Below, piece after piece: positions 7,146-15,753 of a stretch of 37,251 bases of DNA (position 1 is the first letter of the stretch; every line of letters starts with the position of its first letter). Both the position numbers and the translations under genes were made by a program. The notes under the pieces were generated by a model. That model worked only from the letters and a program-made list of their open reading frames with translations, was not told where the DNA came from and searched no databases. Source of the DNA: Clostridia bacterium (GTDB taxonomy: Bacteria; Bacillota; Clostridia; Peptostreptococcales; JAAYPU01); the NCBI GenBank assembly GCA_016278615.1, contig JADQBM010000025.1:1-37251 (forward strand), read 5' to 3'.

Positions 7146-8978
7146 ATGATTGTAACTTTTTTGCCTCAAAACATTAAGCAGCAAGTTCATAAGAAGGATT
7201 ATCTTTTAAACATTGCTTCCAAAGCTAATATTATGATTGATGGCAACTGTGGGGGCAAAAAAAATTGTGGAAAATGTAAAGTTCAAGTTGTATCTGGAGT
7301 AATAGCACCACTGAGTTCGGAGGAAATATCCATCTTAACAGAAAAAGAAATAAAAGAAGGATATCGTTTGGCTTGCCATTTGATGGTTGAAGATGATTTA
7401 GTGGTTCAAGTTCCACAGATTAACAACAATATTTCGCGAAAAACAAAATTAACGTGGATGCCTGAAAACCTTAGCCTAAAGGCATCTATTAAAAAATATT
7501 TTGTTAAAATAGATAAAGCATCATTGCAAAATCAGGTGAGCGATAGTGATCGTATTTTAAAGGTGCTCCCTGAAAAAGGGGTTGCCATTAGCCCCTTTTT
7601 GTTGGTGAATATGCCAAGGCTTTTAGAAGAAAGTGATCCGCAAATTACCGTTACAGTAAAAGACAACCTGATCATTGATTTGGAAATAGGCGATACCACC
7701 AGTCATTGTTATGGTATTGCATTTGATATAGGGACCACCACCGTAGTAGGCATGCTATGGGATCTAAATGAAGGTAAAATGATAGGCGCTTCTGCATTAA
7801 CCAATCCACAAAGTATTTTTGGAGCAGACGTGATTTCGAGAATACATTTCAGCAGTAGTGATCCTAATAACTTGCTTATTATGAAGACCAAGATAAAAGA
7901 GTGTTTTAACCACATCATAAAAGATTTCATAAGCCTGTACAATATTAATAATATGCATATATATGAAGCGACAGTTGTGGGAAATACGACCATGAGCCAT
8001 TTGTTCATGGGTGTTGACCCAACACAGCTTTCCAGATCGCCATTTGTGCCAGTTTTTTGTATGCCCATTGATTTGCCGGGCAAAGATATGGAGGTGAACA
8101 TAAATCCTTTAGGGAATGTTCATTTATTGCCTAATATAGCAGGGCATGTGGGGTCAGATATGGTAGGGGTATTATTGGCGTCTGATATTATGGAACTTGA
8201 AGGGATCAATTTAGCCATAGATGTTGGTACGAATGGTGAGATTGTTCTATCCCAAAAGGGACGTGTTTTTGCTTGTTCCACTGCAGCCGGGCCTGCTTTT
8301 GAAGGTGCTTCCATTTATCAAGGGATGAGAGCTGCTTCAGGAGCTATCGAGGGGGCGCATATCCACTACGGAGAACTGATTTTAAAAGTGATTGATGACA
8401 CTGAGCCCATAGGGATTTGCGGATCAGGTCTAATTGACATTACTGCAGAACTGCTAAATATAGGAATTATTGACCATACAGGTAAATTAATGGATGAAAA
8501 CTGGGCCATAGAAAATAATATAGACACTTCGCTTGCCAAAAGATTACGAAAAGGAAAAAATGGTAAGGAATTTGTATTATTCTGGCTAGAAGGTCAAGAG
8601 GACATTGTTATAACACAAAAAGATATTCGAGAGGTGCAGCTGGCTAAGGGTGCTATTTACGGAGGTATTGTCATTATGCTCAGTGAGTTGGGCCTTCAAG
8701 TGAAAGATTTGGATAAAATTATTTTGGCAGGTGCTTTTGGCAATTATATTAAGAAAGAAAGTGCTCTTGGAATTGGTTTGTTTCCAAAGATTTCCTTAGA
8801 TAAAATAATTTCCATGGGAAATGCCGCAGGGGTAGGTGCAAGTATGGCACTTTTGTCTCTTGAAGACAGAAAAAAAGCACATGAACAGGCTCGAAAGGTA
8901 GAACACATTGAACTTTCAGGACATTCAGATTTTCAAACAGAGTATATAAAGGCAATGAATTTCCCGAAAGAAGTATAA
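7146..8978 (+). CDS. RACo/RamA-type corrinoid protein reductive activator (2Fe-2S + ASKHA ATPase)
   Basis: 610 residues from ATG 7146, which has GAGGAA seven bases upstream; an in-frame ATG 24 bases earlier lacks a ribosome site. Residues ~1-90 form a plant-type 2Fe-2S ferredoxin domain with Cys35, Cys41, Cys44 and Cys77 (C-x5-C-x2-C...C). The large C-terminal part is an ASKHA-fold ATPase with AFDIGTTTVVG, AIDVGTNGE, GICGSGLID and LAGAFGNYI motifs. RACo-type proteins use ATP to push electrons to Co(II) corrinoid that has lost activity, restoring Co(I). The domain order matches bacterial RACo; archaeal RamA does the same job with different clusters. Here the target is most likely MtbC. The gene ends 16 bases before pylSc. 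Confidence 0.92.
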   Translation: MIVTFLPQNIKQQVHKKDYLLNIASKANIMIDGNCGGKKNCGKCKVQVVSGVIAPLSSEEISILTEKEIKEGYRLACHLMVEDDLVVQVPQINNNISRKTKLTWMPENLSLKASIKKYFVKIDKASLQNQVSDSDRILKVLPEKGVAISPFLLVNMPRLLEESDPQITVTVKDNLIIDLEIGDTTSHCYGIAFDIGTTTVVGMLWDLNEGKMIGASALTNPQSIFGADVISRIHFSSSDPNNLLIMKTKIKECFNHIIKDFISLYNINNMHIYEATVVGNTTMSHLFMGVDPTQLSRSPFVPVFCMPIDLPGKDMEVNINPLGNVHLLPNIAGHVGSDMVGVLLASDIMELEGINLAIDVGTNGEIVLSQKGRVFACSTAAGPAFEGASIYQGMRAASGAIEGAHIHYGELILKVIDDTEPIGICGSGLIDITAELLNIGIIDHTGKLMDENWAIENNIDTSLAKRLRKGKNGKEFVLFWLEGQEDIVITQKDIREVQLAKGAIYGGIVIMLSELGLQVKDLDKIILAGAFGNYIKKESALGIGLFPKISLDKIISMGNAAGVGASMALLSLEDRKKAHEQARKVEHIELSGHSDFQTEYIKAMNFPKEV

Positions 8979-8994
8979 ATGGAGGTTCAAGACC

Positions 8995-9837
8995 ATGACG
9001 GAAAAATTAACCGTATCTCAAAGACAACGTTTGGTTGAATTAGATGCTCAAGAAGATGTTTTAGCTAAGGAATTTGAGAATAGTGGACAAAGGGATCTAT
9101 TTTATAAAGCAATAGAGATAGAGTTGGCAAAAAAAAATAAAGAAAAAATATTAAGTTTATTAAACGAAGGGCATCAGCCGTTGTCTTGTGAAATTGAGAA
9201 TCGCCTCATTAATTGGCTCACAAAAGAAGAAGGGTATTCTCAGGTGGTTACGCCGATTATTATTTCAGAAGCGATGCTGGAAAAAATGACCATTACTTCT
9301 GAGCATCCTTTATCTAATCAGGTTTTTTGGCTAGATTCAAAAAAATGTCTTCGACCCATGCTGGCACCAAATCTTTATACATTGATGCGTGATCTTTATA
9401 AGATTGCAAAACAACCTGTAAAGATATTTGAAGCAGGTCCATGCTTTAGAAAAGAAACACAAGGGGCCCAGCATATGAATGAATTTACCATGTTGAATAT
9501 GGTTGAACTAGCAAGTGTTGAGGAAGGCAAACAAATGGAAAGATTAACACAATTAGCCCACTCATCTATGAAGGCAATAGGAATTGAACATTACGAAATT
9601 GAAATAACCCCATCAGAGGTCTATGGAGAAACTTTGGATATCGTTGTTGGCGATTTAGAACTGGCATCAGGGGCTTATGGGCCTCATGTTTTAGATGATA
9701 AATGGGGTATTTTTGATACATGGGTAGGAATTGGTTTTGGTATTGAAAGAATTGCTATGGCTATGGCGGAGTACAAAAATATCAAAAGAGTTGGTAGAAG
9801 CCTCTCCTATATAGATGGTGCCAGACTCAATGTATAG
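8995..9837 (+). CDS. pylSc: Pyrrolysyl-tRNA synthetase, catalytic domain (PylSc)
   Basis: 280 residues. A class II synthetase core equivalent to the C-terminal half of archaeal PylS: motif 2 FEAGPCFRKE...HMNEFTMLNM, the LRPMLAPNLY pocket helix and motif 3 GFGIERIAMAM. Bacteria split PylS in two; the tRNA-binding part, pylSn, lies at 13003. The enzyme joins pyrrolysine to tRNA-Pyl. ATG follows GGAGGT at eight bases. The gene ends in TAG; suppression would add seven coded residues plus two Pyl (a second in-frame TAG occurs six codons on) before TGA, so the enzyme's own C terminus could report amber suppression. Confidence 0.97.
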   Translation: MTEKLTVSQRQRLVELDAQEDVLAKEFENSGQRDLFYKAIEIELAKKNKEKILSLLNEGHQPLSCEIENRLINWLTKEEGYSQVVTPIIISEAMLEKMTITSEHPLSNQVFWLDSKKCLRPMLAPNLYTLMRDLYKIAKQPVKIFEAGPCFRKETQGAQHMNEFTMLNMVELASVEEGKQMERLTQLAHSSMKAIGIEHYEIEITPSEVYGETLDIVVGDLELASGAYGPHVLDDKWGIFDTWVGIGFGIERIAMAMAEYKNIKRVGRSLSYIDGARLNV

Positions 9838-9860
9838 ATTTTTCTTGAAAGGTAGAGTAC

Positions 9861-10667
9861 ATGACAAGACTTGTAGAGAATTGGATTAAAGATATCAGAA
9901 CATCCATCAAAGAGTATGAAAAAGAGTTAATGGCTAAAACAGGTATGAATCTTATGGCAATCGCTTCTGCTGCTAGTGGTGTTGACCAAGGAAAGATAAT
10001 GTTTGAATTAGAGAATAACAAAATAGGCATTGTTCCTATTACCACAGGATTAGGCATCATTGATTCATTTACTGAATCAGTCGCCTCTGTGTTGCTATGT
10101 ATGGGATTTGAAGCTTTTGTAACAAAGCAGACAGATGTTTCGGGCCTACTGGAGGCCCATGAAAAAGGTGCATCTATTCAATTTATGGCAGATGATGACC
10201 AGTTTATTGCCGTGCATCTTAAGAAGAATCTTATTGCAGAAAACAACTGGGCAACTGCCAGAGGATTTGTTGCTGCATTAGAAGGGGCTACAGGTAGCTT
10301 AAGAGGTAAAGAAGTTCTTGTCATAGGATGTGGCAATGTGGGCACTGAAGCATTGTCATTTCTGAAGGAGAAAGGTGCGAGTCCCATAGCATATGATAAG
10401 AACGAAGTTATTATGAAGCATTTAACCCAAAAAGGCTATGAAACACTATCCCATATAAATAGGATTGGAAATTATTCACTAATAGTGGATGCCAGCAACG
10501 AAGGTGGATGGATTAAAAAAGGTATGCTGGATTCCAAAGCATGGATTGTAACCCCAGGCGTGCCAATATCTTTAGATGAAGAAGCCTGTGCCTTTCATAA
10601 AAACAGATTGATACATGATTATTTACCTATTGGGGTAGCAACCATGATGGCGTCAGTTTGCAAATAG
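9861..10667 (+). CDS. pylD: Pyrrolysine synthase PylD (final dehydrogenase)
   Basis: 268 residues. PylD oxidises the terminal amino group of (3R)-3-methylornithinyl-Nε-lysine, allowing ring closure to pyrrolysine. The N-terminal helical domain holds LVENWIKDIRTSI and GLGIIDSFTESV; the Rossmann NAD-binding motif VIGCGNVGTEAL starts near residue 153; the C-terminal segment has TPGVPISLDEE, typical of PylD. It starts 23 bases after pylSc with AAAGG upstream and ends in TAG only 34 bases before tRNA-Pyl. If that TAG is suppressed, the frame runs into the tRNA sequence and meets another TAG at 10743. Confidence 0.96.
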   Translation: MTRLVENWIKDIRTSIKEYEKELMAKTGMNLMAIASAASGVDQGKIMFELENNKIGIVPITTGLGIIDSFTESVASVLLCMGFEAFVTKQTDVSGLLEAHEKGASIQFMADDDQFIAVHLKKNLIAENNWATARGFVAALEGATGSLRGKEVLVIGCGNVGTEALSFLKEKGASPIAYDKNEVIMKHLTQKGYETLSHINRIGNYSLIVDASNEGGWIKKGMLDSKAWIVTPGVPISLDEEACAFHKNRLIHDYLPIGVATMMASVCK

Positions 10668-10686
10668 GAAGTCAAGATGATAATAT
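10658..10686 (+). promoter_or_regulatory. Candidate internal promoter for tRNA-Pyl
   Basis: TTGCAA, a 17-base spacer and TAATAT overlap the end of pylD; transcription would begin about nine bases before the mature tRNA 5' end. Each hexamer matches consensus at four of six positions, so this is only suggestive; the tRNA could equally be cut from the operon transcript. Confidence 0.35.
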
Positions 10687-10701
10687 GTATAAATTGGACA
10701 T

Positions 10702-10773
10702 GGGGGGCAGATCGAATAGATCGCGTGGACTCTAAATCTATGTAGCCGAGTGTGACTCTCGGGCTCCCCGCCA
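10702..10773 (+). tRNA. pylT: tRNA-Pyl (anticodon CUA, amber-decoding)
   Basis: A 72-nt tRNA with encoded CCA. Acceptor arms are GGGGGGC (10702-10708) and GCTCCCC (10763-10769), with discriminator G10770. Hallmarks of tRNA-Pyl are all present: one base between acceptor and D stem, a short D arm (GATC, GAATA, GATC), a six-base-pair anticodon stem (10724-10729 with 10737-10742), loop CTCTAAA with anticodon CTA at 10732-10734, a three-base variable loop and a T loop TGTGACT lacking TTC. The acceptor stem and D arm closely resemble the Desulfitobacterium tRNA-Pyl as I recall it. It lies between pylD and pylB on the same strand. Confidence 0.97.
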
Positions 10774-10800
10774 AAAAACAAAGAAGGTGTAGGCAGACGC

Positions 10801-11847
10801 ATGTTATACGATAAAAAAGCAATTATTCGGAAGGCTTTATTGGAAAGTAAGCTGGAAAAAGATGAAATCATTGAATTGTTAGCTGTTAAAAATAAAGAGG
10901 ATTTGGAAAGCCTATTTTTGGCAGCAAGAGAAATTAGGAATCAACATTTTTCAAATAAAGTATTCCTGTATGGGTTTGTCTATTTTTCTACTTGGTGTAA
11001 AAATGAATGCAACTTTTGTTATTACAGACATTCAAATGATATTATGCGATACAGAAAATCCCCAGAAGAAATCTTGGAGATAGCGAAAAATCTTGCAGAC
11101 TCAGGGGTTCATTTAATAGACCTTACCATGGGAGAAGATATAAAGTACCACCAAGAGAATTATGAATCTATTTTGAAGGTAATAAAAGATATAAAAGAAA
11201 CCACACAGCTACCGGTTATGATATCTCCAGGAGTTGTTGAAAATAAAGTGATTGATCAACTGGCAAATATGGGAACAGAATGGTACGCTTTGTACCAAGA
11301 AACACATAACAGGGCATTATTCAGTCAGCTTAGAACAGGACAAGATTATGATGAACGTATGCACGCTAAGGAATACGCCAAAGAAAAAGGGATGAGAATA
11401 GAAGAGGGAATTTTAGTTGGTGTAGGAGAAAATCTTGAAGATATCGCAAATTCCATATTGGAGATGGGTAGGATAAATGCAAAGCAAGTTCGAGTGATGG
11501 GGTTTGTTCCACAAAAGGGCAGCCCCATGGAAAACAGAGAAACTTCTGATAGAGAACTTGAATTAAAGGTGATTGCTATTTTACGGTTGATGTATCCCAA
11601 CGCATTGATTCCAGCCTCTTTGGATGTAGATGGGATTTGGGGCTTAAAAGCAAGAATGAATGCAGGTGCCAATGTAATCACTTCAATTATTCCTCCTAAA
11701 CAAGGATTGATGGGAGTTGCCCAAAGCGTTAAGGATGTAGAGGAGGGATCTCGCACAGTTAAAGAAGTGCAGGCTATTCTGTCTCAGATGGGACTGATAC
11801 CCGCTACAGTTTCCGAATACATGGATTATTTGGGGAGGCATATATGA
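10801..11847 (+). CDS. pylB: 3-methylornithine synthase PylB (radical SAM)
   Basis: 348 residues. PylB rearranges L-lysine to (3R)-3-methyl-D-ornithine, the first step of Pyl synthesis. The radical SAM cluster motif is C66-x3-C70-x2-C73 (CKNECNFC), followed by YRHSNDIMRYRKSPEEI; the TIM barrel includes DLTMGEDIKYH, YQETHN and the C-terminal PASLDVDGIWGL and SIIPPKQG segments found in PylB/BioB relatives. AAGGTG lies 12 bases before ATG. The stop overlaps the pylC start (ATGA), so the two are translationally coupled. Confidence 0.96.
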   Translation: MLYDKKAIIRKALLESKLEKDEIIELLAVKNKEDLESLFLAAREIRNQHFSNKVFLYGFVYFSTWCKNECNFCYYRHSNDIMRYRKSPEEILEIAKNLADSGVHLIDLTMGEDIKYHQENYESILKVIKDIKETTQLPVMISPGVVENKVIDQLANMGTEWYALYQETHNRALFSQLRTGQDYDERMHAKEYAKEKGMRIEEGILVGVGENLEDIANSILEMGRINAKQVRVMGFVPQKGSPMENRETSDRELELKVIAILRLMYPNALIPASLDVDGIWGLKARMNAGANVITSIIPPKQGLMGVAQSVKDVEEGSRTVKEVQAILSQMGLIPATVSEYMDYLGRHI

Positions 11848-13016
11848 CTAAGGTTGCAATTATTGGTGGAAAACTACAGGGTTTAGAAGCAGTCTATTTA
11901 GCTTTAAAGGCAGGAATGGAAACTGTGGTTATTGACAAAAAAGAAAATGTGCCTGCAAGTCATTTATGCCATGAGTTTATACGGTGTGACATCTTTAAAA
12001 GAGAAGAAAAAATGATGGCTGCTCTTAAGGAGGCTGATTTCATTGTACCTGCTTTAGAGGACAAGGATGTTTTGGTAGCACTAGAAGAATTGGCTAACCA
12101 ATACCATTTGCTGTTGGCCTTCGATTTTAAATCCTATTGGATAACATCCTCAAAAATATTATCTGATGAATTGTTTCTGAAGCACCATATACCTGCACCT
12201 TTGCATTATCCCAATTGTAAATCCCCTTATATTGTTAAGCCTTCGTCTTCCAGTGGGAGTGAAGGGGTTAAATACATCGCTAATAAGGCAGAAATGGAAG
12301 CCTACTTGAGCCACATTTCAAGGGATGAAGAGTGGGTAGCCCAAGAGTTTCTTTCTGGGAGGTCCTTTTCAATCGAAGTTATCGGTAAGCCTAAAAATTA
12401 CAGAACTTATGATGTAACGGAGATTTTTGTAGATGAAGTCAACGATTGCAAGAGAGTGACAGTACCTTGTGATCTTTCCCAGAACTCTAAGAATCAATTT
12501 GAAGAGATAGCAATAAAAATTGCTGAAATTTTACAACTTGAAGGCATAATGGATGTAGAAGTAATAGAAGATCAAGGGGTTCTAAAAGTCCTTGAAATAG
12601 ATGCCAGAGTACCCAGTCAGACGCCCACAGTTGTGTACCATTGTTCAGGAATCAACCTGTTAGAAGAATTAAGAGACATTTTTTGCCATGGAAATTTCAG
12701 ACAAGTTGCAACACAAGGAAAAAAATTGGTAAGCTTTGAACACCTGTTAATTAGTGATGGCAAGATAAAAGTTCAAGGAGAACATATTATTTCAGAGGCA
12801 GGACCCTTAAAATTAATCCGGGATTTTTGTGGTGCAGAAGAAGCCTTGACAGACTATGAACCAGGAAAGACCTCTTGGAGAGGCACCTTCATTAATACTG
12901 CTGATACCAGTCAACATTTAGACGCTAAAAGGGATAATATGATAAAACAAATAAGAATCTTACAGGGGGAAGAGCTTGAGTATTGTGACTTAGGCCCAAT
13001 CTATGCATATGAGTGA
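11844..13016 (+). CDS. pylC: 3-methylornithine–lysine ligase PylC (ATP-grasp)
   Basis: 390 residues. PylC uses ATP to join 3-methylornithine to the ε-amino group of a second lysine. Residues 2-12 (TKVAIIGGKLQ) begin a Rossmann-like N-terminal domain; the ATP-grasp motif YIVKPSSSSGSEGV lies near residue 130, and the metal/phosphate-binding EIDARVPSQTPT follows near residue 250. The start overlaps the last bases of pylB and the end overlaps pylSn by 14 bases, a tightly packed unit. Confidence 0.96.
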   Translation: MTKVAIIGGKLQGLEAVYLALKAGMETVVIDKKENVPASHLCHEFIRCDIFKREEKMMAALKEADFIVPALEDKDVLVALEELANQYHLLLAFDFKSYWITSSKILSDELFLKHHIPAPLHYPNCKSPYIVKPSSSSGSEGVKYIANKAEMEAYLSHISRDEEWVAQEFLSGRSFSIEVIGKPKNYRTYDVTEIFVDEVNDCKRVTVPCDLSQNSKNQFEEIAIKIAEILQLEGIMDVEVIEDQGVLKVLEIDARVPSQTPTVVYHCSGINLLEELRDIFCHGNFRQVATQGKKLVSFEHLLISDGKIKVQGEHIISEAGPLKLIRDFCGAEEALTDYEPGKTSWRGTFINTADTSQHLDAKRDNMIKQIRILQGEELEYCDLGPIYAYE

Positions 13017-13341
13017 TTCAGCCAAAAGATATTATAGAAAGCATGTTGATTTTTTCCGATTAATAGAAAAAATTAAATTATGGCCTTCAAGAAAGGGCAC
13101 ACTTCACGGCATACGCAGTATAAATATTAAAGGAAATTATGCAGAGGTTATCACCCATTGCGGTGAAAGCTTTATGATCTACAATTCCAAAAGCTCTCGG
13201 GCAGCCAGATGGTTAAGAAATAAATGGGTAAGCAATGCTTGCCCCAAATGCAAAATACCTGCGTGGAAGCTTGAAAAGTATTCAACTACCTATTTTACAG
13301 AGCACTATGGTTCAGAATTAAAACACAAAGGAGATTCTTAA
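13003..13341 (+). CDS. pylSn: Pyrrolysyl-tRNA synthetase N-terminal tRNA-binding protein PylSn
   Basis: 112 residues. This is the separate bacterial form of the PylS N-terminal domain, which grips the T arm and variable loop of tRNA-Pyl and raises charging efficiency. Recognisable are KLWPSRKGTLHGIRSI, HCGESF, NSKSSRAARWLRNKW and a C-x2-C pair (CPKC) followed by WKLEKYS; the His and Cys residues probably hold zinc. The start overlaps pylC; a second in-frame ATG at 13009 is an equal candidate. No gap remains before the next gene, which starts directly after the TAA. Confidence 0.94.
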   Translation: MHMSDSAKRYYRKHVDFFRLIEKIKLWPSRKGTLHGIRSINIKGNYAEVITHCGESFMIYNSKSSRAARWLRNKWVSNACPKCKIPAWKLEKYSTTYFTEHYGSELKHKGDS

Positions 13342-14046
13342 ATGAGTACGATAGAGCGTACAATTGTAGAAATACCCATAAGTGGATTATCTGGGGTTGA
13401 GGGCAGATTTAGTCGTGAAACTAAGATAAATATGGATCAGATTCCTAAAAAATATTGTGATTTAACCATGAGAACAAAAGATCTGTGTTATGGAAAAACT
13501 CAGGCGATAGGCGTATATCAATCTATAAAGATTAAAGACTTATTAGAAGATCGAGTCCTATTAGAAAATGGGAGTATCCTTTATGGTAATTTTCCCCCTG
13601 TCCTTTTGAAGGATTCTGTGGAATTGGTTGCTTTGATTTCTACCCTAAAAAACAGTCAGGAATTATGTGAAGCTGAAGATAACATGATGGGTCGTTATTT
13701 TATAGATTCATGGTGTTCATCCATTATAGAAAGTGCCGATACATGGCTTCAAAATAAAATAAAGGATCATGTGAAAAAAGAAGGTCTGTATACCACATCG
13801 GCCTGGTTTCCCGGACAGCACAATTTTCCCTTGGAAAACCAGCAAGTTCTTTTTGACATCTTGAGACCTGAAGACTTAGATATAAAGCTTTCAGAAAGCT
13901 TTATGATGCATCCTGTTAAATCTGTTTCAGGTATATTGGGTTTGACCCATAGTCAAGACAACAGAAAACTAATACCTTGTAATTATTGTGATCTGAAGGA
14001 GAATTGTCCTTCCAGGGATAGATCTAAAGACTGTAATCAGTTTTAA
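13342..14046 (+). CDS. MetH-activation-domain-like corrinoid protein partner 2
   Basis: 234 residues. It resembles the B12-dependent methionine synthase activation domain and is a distant relative of the product of 6419-7093. Shared features are the central PGQHNFPLENQQVLFDIL helix turn, MMHPVKSVSGILGLT (compare MVPVKSIAGLF in the first) and a C-terminal Cys cluster (CNYCDLKENCP). GGAG precedes ATG by about eight bases, inside the end of pylSn. It lies 27 bases before mttB, as the first copy lies before the RACo gene. A role in reactivating corrinoid or in supporting MttB is likely but inferred. Confidence 0.75.
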   Translation: MSTIERTIVEIPISGLSGVEGRFSRETKINMDQIPKKYCDLTMRTKDLCYGKTQAIGVYQSIKIKDLLEDRVLLENGSILYGNFPPVLLKDSVELVALISTLKNSQELCEAEDNMMGRYFIDSWCSSIIESADTWLQNKIKDHVKKEGLYTTSAWFPGQHNFPLENQQVLFDILRPEDLDIKLSESFMMHPVKSVSGILGLTHSQDNRKLIPCNYCDLKENCPSRDRSKDCNQF

Positions 14047-14073
14047 GAAAAAAAGTGAGAAAGCGGTGATTTT

Positions 14074-15528
14074 ATGTATCAAGAAGATGTTCTTGGCTAC
14101 AGTGTCTTACGAGAACATGATTTGCAAAAAATTCATGAGGCAACCTTAGATATTTTGGAAGACTATGGCATACAGGTGGATGCTAAGGATGCTCGGGAAA
14201 TTTTTAAAGCTGCCGGATGTACGGTAGACCCAGAGACCAATAGGGTGAAATTCCCTCGTCAACTGGTGAATGATGCCATAGAGTCGACTCCCGGTGAAAT
14301 TCTTTTAGCTGGTAGAGACCCTAAAAATGATGTCATACTTTCCGGCAAGAAAGTAATCTTTAAAAATTTCGCCACGGGTATTCAGGTCATTGACCCAGAA
14401 ACTCAGGTTTTAAGGGATTCCACAAAAGAAGACTTGGGAAACATAGCCCGCTTTTGCGAAGCTTTAGATGAAGTTGGATATTTTACATTAGCTGTTTCAG
14501 CCAATGACATTGATCCCAATGTAAGAGATCTTTATGAAGCAGAAGTCGTATTAAACAACACCACTAAGCATTTTAGTCATGACACCCACAGTCCAAAGAG
14601 TGCTCGTCAGTTCATAGATATGGCAGCTGCCATAGTAGGTGGAAAAGATAAGCTACGGGAACGCCCTATTGTCTCCTTAGGAACCTGTCCCGTAAGTCCA
14701 TTGACATTAATTGCGGATTGTACGGACCAGATTAGGGCAGCAGCAGAAGTAGGTATTCCTATAAATATTCTTTCAATGGGACTTGCGGGAGGCACAACGC
14801 CTGTTACTTTAGCAGGTACTTTGGTGGTCACAAATGCTGAGATATTAGCAGGTGTTACTTTTTCCCAGTTGATAAACAAAGGGAATCCTGTTATATATGG
14901 GACTTCTAATACTATTATGGATATGCGGTTCACCACCTCACCGGTTGGTGCTCCTGAACAAGCTTTGTTCTCTGCAGCAGTAGGTCAAATAGGGCATTAT
15001 TACGAAATACCCACGCAAGTAGGAGGGACATAGGCAGACAGCAAAATAGCAGATTTTCAAGCAGGACACGAAAAAACAATGACAGCCATCGTTCCAGCCT
15101 TAGCGGGGGGCAATATATTATATGGCATGGGTTTACTGGAAATGGGACTTAGCTTTAGCTATGCACAATTATTGGTAGACTGTGAAATTGCCCGTATGGT
15201 TCGTAGGCTCATGGATGGGATTACTGTAAATGAGGAAACTTTAGCCGTTGATTTAATTAAGTCGGTAGGTGCCGGTGGCCATTATCTCGCGGAAAAGCAT
15301 ACCATGAAACATTTAAGAAATGAACATGTACAGGTTAAATACATTGATCGTAAAAATCGTGTTGCTGATGAAGAAGTAACCACTAGTGTCATGATGGAAA
15401 GAGCTAAAGTAGATGCACTTAAAGTATTGAAAGAAACCAAAGCCAAACCATTAGATATTGAGACACAAAAAATAATCAGAGGCATAATAGAAGAGGCAGA
15501 AAAAGAGTTTAAAACAAATACAAAATAA
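14074..15528 (+). CDS. mttB: Trimethylamine methyltransferase MttB, pyrrolysine-containing (UAG read through)
   Basis: Transfers a methyl group from trimethylamine to a corrinoid protein. The frame has 319 codons, a TAG at 15031-15033 (residue 320), then 164 more codons to TAA: 484 residues, close to archaeal MttB (about 495, Pyl near 334). The start has LREHDLQKIHEATLDILEDYG; the region before UAG is YEIPTQVGGT and after it ADSKIADFQAGHEKTM, as in Pyl-type MttB. The non-Pyl relatives (MtgB-type) have a sense codon here. Last gene of the operon, with a terminator 20 bases after it. It must share MtbC, as no mttC is present in the window. Confidence 0.95.
15031..15033 (+). other. In-frame UAG decoded as pyrrolysine in mttB
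   Basis: TAG at codon 320 of mttB in the context GGG ACA TAG GCA GAC. MttB similarity continues in frame for 164 codons. No stable hairpin is obvious immediately downstream. Confidence 0.92.
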
Positions 15529-15547
15529 ATGAACTTTGACTAAATAT

Positions 15548-15592
15548 AGCTACAGCAGAAAGCTTTATACCTTGAATGCTGTAGCTGTTTTT
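15548..15592 (+). terminator. Intrinsic terminator of the methylamine/Pyl operon
   Basis: Ten-base arms AGCTACAGCA (15548-15557) and TGCTGTAGCT (15577-15586) followed by GTTTTT. It lies 20 bases past the mttB stop and before the chemoreceptor gene, which therefore has its own promoter. Confidence 0.88.
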
Positions 15593-15753
15593 AGCTTTAT
15601 AATTGTTCAATATATACATATATTGAACAAGCATGGGGCTATGTTGAAAAAAATGAAATATTTTGGTATTATATGTATATCTTAAAATACCATTTCGAAA
15701 TTCATAAAGATTTGCGTTCTCAGATTTTATAATAATTGAGAAAGGATTGAACA

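Noticed and set aside
14074-15528. mttB as a nonsense mutant or as non-Pyl MtgB
   Set aside because: Same reasoning; the TAG sits at the expected Pyl position and the second half is well conserved.
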